From assembly GCF_029227915.1 (NCBI RefSeq), contig NC_079882.1, forward strand, positions 10,726,001 through 10,790,000: 64,000 nucleotides of DNA, given 5' to 3'. A model generated the notes under the pieces. That model did not search any database. It had not been told where the DNA came from and was given only the letters and a program-made list of their open reading frames with translations. Numbering within the stretch: the stretch's first letter is position 1; every line of letters starts with the position of its first letter. Of this stretch, positions 58,233 through 64,000 are shown one piece after another. The position numbers and the translations under genes were made by a program. The DNA is from Hydractinia symbiolongicarpus. Taxonomy: Eukaryota; Cnidaria; Hydrozoa; Anthoathecata; Hydractiniidae.

Positions 58233-58412
58233 TAATTATGATCATGGAGGTGATTTTACTGTGTTTTTAATTATTTTTCAATTGATTGCTCATTCAATTA
58301 ATTATTAGCAACTATGGTCTAAAAATAAAGGGAAATAAGTTATTTGACATACTAATAGCCACTAATATTATTTCAATTTTGACATTGTGCTCTGCTTCAG
58401 CATGTACAGATG

Positions 58413-58446
58413 TTCCGCCCCATTGCCGCCCCACAATGGGGCGGAA
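58413..58446. repeat. Perfect 13-bp GC-rich inverted repeat with 8-nt loop
   Basis: TTCCGCCCCATTG, loop CCGCCCCA, CAATGGGGCGGAA. The stem is exact and GC-rich in surrounding DNA of low GC. It would form a stable hairpin in RNA or a cruciform. There is no T-run or gene next to it to assign a role. Confidence 0.85.
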
Positions 58447-59092
58447 AGGTGGTTGGGGGCTGAGATGTTTACATTTTGGTACTGCAGAACAGATTTCGCA
58501 GTTTAATTTTGATTTCTACGCTTTCTTATTCAAAACTTAAGAATGGTTAAAGTCTCACAACTTACTTCAATAATCGAGGTTAAGTTCCAGTATATTGATG
58601 TTATCCCGAACTAACCATACATATGTATAACATAGCTGCTTGGTAAAATGAGTTACATAAAAAATGCAAAAGAGTTAATTAAAGTTACAAACTAGTTAGC
58701 TACCTGCCATAGCTCATACTTGTGGTCTTGCAATTAACCTGCTACTAGCTAATTAGCAACATATTTTTGTTTTTATTTAGCTTCTGGCAGACATATTTAA
58801 TGCTTTCTTATTGTGGCGTAGCTATAATATTGTATACGTAGCTAATGTTATGACTATCTAGCTATAATTAAAAGTACATTACATCAAAAGCGTTTGTGTA
58901 AAATATCCAGGATGTGTTATTCGTGAGCCTGGTTTAGAAGCTTTTCAGCCACAAAATTGTCTGACTCTATCCGCAACAACTTTGGTCTTAAGGCTAATTC
59001 ATGAGTTTATTTCGTGTAATAAAAAAAGCTGGATGACTAATACCTTAGGCAGGCGACACATGAACTATTTTTTGGAATCAAATTTGCTGTTG

Positions 59093-60357
59093 CAGTAGAC
59101 GTCCGTTAATTCGAATGCCGCTTGATTCGAACTTTCCGTCTTTATTTTGAGCTGCTTAATTCGAACTCTGCGAAATCGAACATTTTTTTAGTCCCAATGC
59201 TACATTGTGCTCGTTAATTCGAACTTTTGTGTATCGATGAATAACATCTTATGGGAAAATAAAAAAATGTTTTCATTACAAGCTCGTGAGCTTGTATTAA
59301 AACGCAAATGTGTCCTACAAGAATGGAAATTTTTGCCTCTCTGGGCACCGACACGGGAGTTGTCGTGTGTTCGAATCTCATCTTGGTAACTATTTTTACT
59401 TTCTTTTTCTTTTTTAAAAAGTCTCCCAATATGCCTGAAAAGTAGTCTGCGAAAAAATAAAATTTCCACAACAATACGTAAGAGAAAAACGAAGACGCTA
59501 CACCTTATATGCTTAATGACGAGAACGAAAAAATGATTTCGGAAACACTCTGAAAAAACGTAAATTTTCCGATTTCCTGCTTGTTATTTGTCTCCGCGCC
59601 AAGTGCACAAGACCCTTTTTATCGAAGTTTGCTGTTTGTGACAGTTCTGGTAATATATATTTTTAACTGCAGCTATTTTTTTTCGCGAACAATAAAGATT
59701 TACTCGTAAATTTTTTTTTTTCATTTTGCTTTTTCTCACGGAGTGACTTTCTTATACCCCGTTTTTTACTGAATTACTGAATTAAGCAAATTATAGGTGG
59801 GGTTTGTGGTCTTTCTTCTTCCAGTTAGTCAGTTTACCCAAGACGGACCCATCGAAAATTAAATTTTCGAGGAATTTTCCGTTCAAGAAGATCTCACAAA
59901 TCAATTTTGAAAAATAACTGCGTAGTGCGTAACAAATATTATTGCCTATCTGAATGGCGAAATATGTCGTGTCTAACTTCGTAACAAAAATCCCAATTTG
60001 ATAGACAGCTTTTTGTAAACTTTATTCGCGAGGTTGTTTGCGTATATCATACGTCTTGTTTCTATTCATTTTTATTACATCAATGGTGGAGAAATTTCTT
60101 TCAAATCATCAATTAAATTGGCATTGCCAATAAAAATAAAGATTACAAGGAATATGGAGGCCTTGCCCATCTCCAAGCAAACAACGTTAAAAGATTTTTA
60201 TAAAAAGTTGTAGTAAAGTTGTAATAAAGTTATAATAGCATAACACCTTTAAACGTTTATTAAAAATCTTGTTTTTTCTGAACTTGCGATAATCCAAACA
60301 TTCGTTAATTCGAAAAAATAATTTAGTCCCTTGCGTGTTCGAATTGGATGTCTACTG
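59093..60357. mobile_element. Pogo/Tigger-like non-autonomous transposon, about 1.27 kb
   Basis: Left end CAGTAGACGTCCGTTAATTCGAA; right end, read inward on the minus strand, CAGTAGACATCCAATTCGAA. The two are inverted repeats and match the 'CAGTMGACnnCCGTTAATTCGAA' look of pogo/Tigger termini. TA follows the right end; the left flank reads TG, so one target base has changed. The subterminal parts repeat ATTCGAAC. No transposase ORF. A stretch near 59340-59390 (GGGCACCGACACGGGAGTTGTCGTGTGTTCGAATC) looks tRNA-like. Confidence 0.78.
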
Positions 60358-61986
60358 TATTCCGAAATAACCGTGTACACCGAAGTTGTATGGTATCAGA
60401 TAACGAAGGTTTGTTCCCTAATTTCTTCTTGCAAGAATATTTATTGACATCTTCAAGCACTTTTCAACATTTTCCTTAAATTTCCATCAAACTGAATACT
60501 CGATCAAGTAAATATAGTAATGACAAATAAGTTAGTGTTCAAGTTAGGATGCAGCAGTAGTTTGTAACTATAACTTAGTAATATTATAATTTAACATAGC
60601 TTTTCACAATTTCGTTCAGAATTAATAAAACCATTTATAAATGAAACTCTGTGTTTTTGAGAGATATAAACCTTCCTGTTATTCAAGTGTCTAACCTTAA
60701 TTGAGTAATTCAAACATTTTTTCAAAGCAACGGATTCATAAAACGATCATTTGGGTGGCTTTATTCCACCATTGCGTAGATGGCGAAACATTGGTGCCTA
60801 AAAATTTGTTGGCGCAATAAATTGGACATCTGATAAAAAATTTGTGCTGTAACAATTTTACGCGAAAAGTGAAAGAAAAACTTGAAATTAAAACCTTAAG
60901 CACACACAAGAATAGGATGAAACTGGACGATGGGGACTACTTTAGCTACTATATAGACAGTAAAAACACTTAAAACAACTAGTGCATAATTCACCAAACA
61001 AAATTTTTGGAAAGAATTTGCCCGATTTTTCTCCGATAACTTTTTGTCCAACGAGGAACAAAATTAAAAAAAGGAATTCATCAGTGGTATTTTATATAAG
61101 TGATTCCAAGAATGTTGGCCTTAAAATCTTTATGCAAATAAATTACATCCAAAGAATGGGCTAAACGGATTTGTTCCTTATGATAAAAAGGATTAAAAGA
61201 CTGCAACAAGTTACGGAAGGCTGTACAACATTCTATAATAATGAAGAAAGTTACGCTATCTTGTTAAAATCTTTTTTGTTAATATATGAACAAGAACCAG
61301 GTGGTAGTTGCATTTTGTCGTCTGCAGGAGAAAAAAGACAAATCAGTTTTTACTAAGAAGAGCAAACATCGAAATTGCGCTACAAAAATACTACCTCCTG
61401 CATGTTCAAAAATATAAAGGTAAGATATAAAAAATCATTGTTTAAATATATACTCTAGGAGCCTGGGGGGGGGGTTGAGTATGCACTTCAATGTACACTA
61501 GGTCTGACTTCAAATCCTGAAAGTACATGATGGAAAGGTCAGAAAAAACTTACTTTCCCATTTTGGTTCATGGTCGTTTGGCGGGAAAGATGGCGGAAGG
61601 GCTCAAAAAATGCATAAGGGCGTAATTTCCCAAATATGGTCATGTTATATATCAATCGATCACAAATTTAATACTGATCAATAATCACATTAGTATCTTA
61701 TCTTTTCAAAAAATATATTGTCTTTTCAAAAAAATGTTGTGTATATTTTCTTGTTTACTACATGTTGCATTTTAATTGAAGATCATTGCTAATTTTGCAG
61801 GTTTGAATTGTTTTATATTGAGTATAGAAATCATACCTAAAGTGTGGACAAAAAGTAAGTAAATTACATGTGAATACTATCATGCGAATGAATTGTAAGT
61901 TTTGTCTCGTGATATTTTATAGCTCTTGTTCATCGTGCATGATATAAAAATTTCTCTTTTTATGTATTTAGAACTAAAAATATGCA
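60358..61986. other. Gene-free stretch before the right-end element
   Basis: Short ORFs at 60982-61164 and 61171-61356 have no recognisable features. A poly-G run lies near 61465. I see no defined repeat. It may hold 5' parts of the element that follows. Confidence 0.4.
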
Positions 61987-63805
61987 ATGACTAGTGTTGA
62001 ATCGCCTACAAAGCTACATGCACCGTCTTGTACAAAAGAAGATAGTAAAAAGAGTACAAAAGACCTTACCAAGTGTATTATTTGTCAGAAAAAACAAGAT
62101 AATAAGGGAAACAAGAAACTTACAAGTACAGAGAATGGAAGAAATGCTATATTTAACTGTTCAAAAAATTTGAATGATGATTTATTGAAGGGGATACCAT
62201 TGAGTCAATACGATGATATCAACTACCATGTCAATACTTGCTATCCCCGGTATGTACGTTCTAAAGAGAGATTTGAAAGAAGGAATGAAACAGCAACAAG
62301 CACAGAAGATCTTGAAGTTAAACCAAATTGTGGAAAATGAGGTATTTGGTCCTGCAATTGTCAATACTGTTATGGATGGTGGCAACTACAATCGCGGTTT
62401 GCGTGGAATGTCATTATTATCAGAGGTTTTCTATACTCTCTTGTTGAAGCAATTCACTGCAGAAATCAAAGATTCATATGAGGAAATCAAGCTTCAGGTC
62501 GGATTACTCAATACATTAATACCAACATGTGAAGTTAAAAAGACTATCACCGAATGGGAAAAACTTCAAACACAATTTCATGAAATGAAAATTGATTCGT
62601 TTAGACAAGATGGCAGAGTTAAAAGTAACCAATTTTTGTACTGGGATACATTTCTGACAAGCATCTACCCAGTGTTAAGAGATCTTACGCGTTCTCACTG
62701 AGAAGGTGACTGGGAATTGCATCTTTCAGTAATCGAACGTGGATTGTCATTGGTGTTTGCTTTTGATAGAACAAATTACAAGCGATGGCTACCAATATAT
62801 TTTGAAGATTGTTTAGCATTAGAGTCAGAGTTCCCTCTTGTTCCATCACTCAGCAATGATCACGAAGAAGCTGATGATCGCATCATGTACCATGTTAGCC
62901 AGTCAATCTCAGAAGAAAATTTTGAGAAAATTATAGTTGCTTCTCCAGATACTGTTGTTTTTGGATGTTCTGTTTACCATTTCAAGCGTTGGATTTTCAA
63001 TGGTTTGAATGAGTTGTGGGTAGTCAGCGGTAGGAGCGGTACAACAGTTGCATTTCCTGTTCATGACCTGGCAGAGAGGATTGCTCCTGAAGTTATAGAT
63101 ATCTTACCAGCTGTGCATGCATTAACAGGTTGAACCATAATTTGAGAATATTGAGTACATTTGTTAATGTAGTAACTGTAGACCTGCAATGTAAACATGT
63201 ATTCAAAATTTAACTGTTTATTCACTTTAAACATGCAATTCATGAAATCTTTTTTTATAGGATGCGACACAACAAGCAAAATTGGAACAAAAACAGCAGC
63301 ATTAAAAGTTGCGTCTGGAAGTTGTTTTGGTGCACTATCTTTCTTTGGTGTATCTACTTTGAATGAAGAATTAGTCGACTTAGCACAACATTTTATGGTA
63401 CATTGTATTTCAAAAGATAAGGACGTTACAACATTTGATCAGTAACGAAACAAGATCTATTATAAAAAATCGCAACTGTTAGATTTAGAGAAGCTTCCTC
63501 CCACATCGTCGAGTGCAATATTACATATTAAACGTGCCTATCTTCAAACGTATGTATGGTTACATGCCCCATTTGTGAGAAGTATTGACATAGATCCAAC
63601 ACATTACGGCTACGTATTGGATGAAGAAGGTGATTGCCTGAAGCCAAAAATAACTGAAGATGACGTTTTGCCTGATGATTTACCACAGCCTTGCAACTGT
63701 CTGAAATGTGCTCGAGCTAATGTCTGTATATGTCGAATAAATAACATTAACTGTTGTCAATATTGTAACTGCAAACGCGAAGAGTGTCAAAACCCATTCG
63801 GATGA
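61987..63805 (+). pseudogene. Broken multi-copy PIN/FEN-like ORF, mobile-element associated
   Basis: Reading pieces: 61987-62340 (N-terminal Cys motif CIICQKKQ...HVNTCYPRYVR), then a different frame 62213-62701, a stop at about 62699, the same frame 62702-63128, an intron 63129-63260 (LTG|GT...TATAG|CDTTS), then 63261-63445, one in-frame TAA, and on to 63805. Family motifs are NDHEEADDRIMYHV, VASPDTVVFG and ALTGCDTTSKIG, and the end is Cys-rich (CNCLKCARANVCIC...CCQYCNC). From memory, the HEEADxRI / SPDTDV / HALTGCDT set marks an expanded invertebrate family with a PIN/FEN-like nuclease fold. Here the second Asp of DTDV is Val. One frameshift, two stops and the lost acidic residue say it is dead. 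Confidence 0.65.
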
Positions 63806-64000
63806 AATTAGTAAATCTCTATATCATCAACGAACAAAGGCGCATGATATTTTTGTTATAATAGTTTTTTATATATATAGTGTCGTTTTACTCTTATCGT
63901 TTGATCAAGATTTTTTATCAAGAGCCTGAATAAAATAATTTACAATACTCCAAATTATGATCAGTATTGAAATTTTTAGTTTAGTATGCTTCACTTAAAT

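Noticed and set aside
59200-59474. Two minus-strand ORFs of about 85-90 codons
   Set aside because: They lie entirely within the TIR element and include a tRNA-like stretch whose translation (RTHD/RFEHTT) is typical of repeats, not genes.

Overview
The window is AT-rich eukaryotic DNA with GT-AG introns and many interspersed repeats. It comes from a cnidarian, most likely a hydrozoan, because a minus-strand gene (54071-57324) encodes twelve minicollagen-type cysteine domains (CX3CX3CX3CX3CC), a module of nematocyst capsule proteins. I cannot name the species.

Layout. Positions 1-2995 hold a decayed multi-copy element on the minus strand, followed by an (AT)n microsatellite of about 420 bp. 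From 5564 to 28905 (plus strand) I can join 30 exons, with every splice phase consistent, into one giant membrane protein: laminin-G-like, SEA, nine FN3, TSP1, a cysteine-rich module, three more TSP1, a second SEA and three more FN3 domains. These lead into an ionotropic-glutamate-receptor-like core (S1, M1, pore loop, M3, S2, M4) whose pore carries the K+-channel signature TVGYGD. A basic cytoplasmic tail follows. The signal-peptide exon was not found. This adhesion-ectodomain/K+-filter iGluR chimera is the main discovery candidate. From 21861 to 41284 a 9,712 bp block is repeated twice in direct tandem with no difference that I could see. The second copy carries the channel exons but not the ectodomain; it is either a very recent duplication or an assembly artefact.

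From 44139 to 48440 there is a 12-exon histidine acid phosphatase of the lysosomal/prostatic type with a C-terminal membrane anchor. A single-exon two-TM protein lies at 51768-52370. The polyproline/minicollagen-CRD gene, with signal peptide and TATA box, occupies 54071-57324. The right end carries a pogo/Tigger-like element (59093-60357) and a broken multi-copy PIN/FEN-like ORF (61987-63805).

Mobile DNA is abundant: short non-autonomous Helitrons (TC 5' end, CCCGTGGA hairpin, CTAG 3' end) sit in introns of both the receptor and the phosphatase. There are also two TIR elements, a tRNA-derived SINE and a LINE reverse-transcriptase fragment. The main genes do not form a pathway: one is a putative cell-surface receptor/channel, one a secretory-route phosphatase and one a likely nematocyst structural protein.
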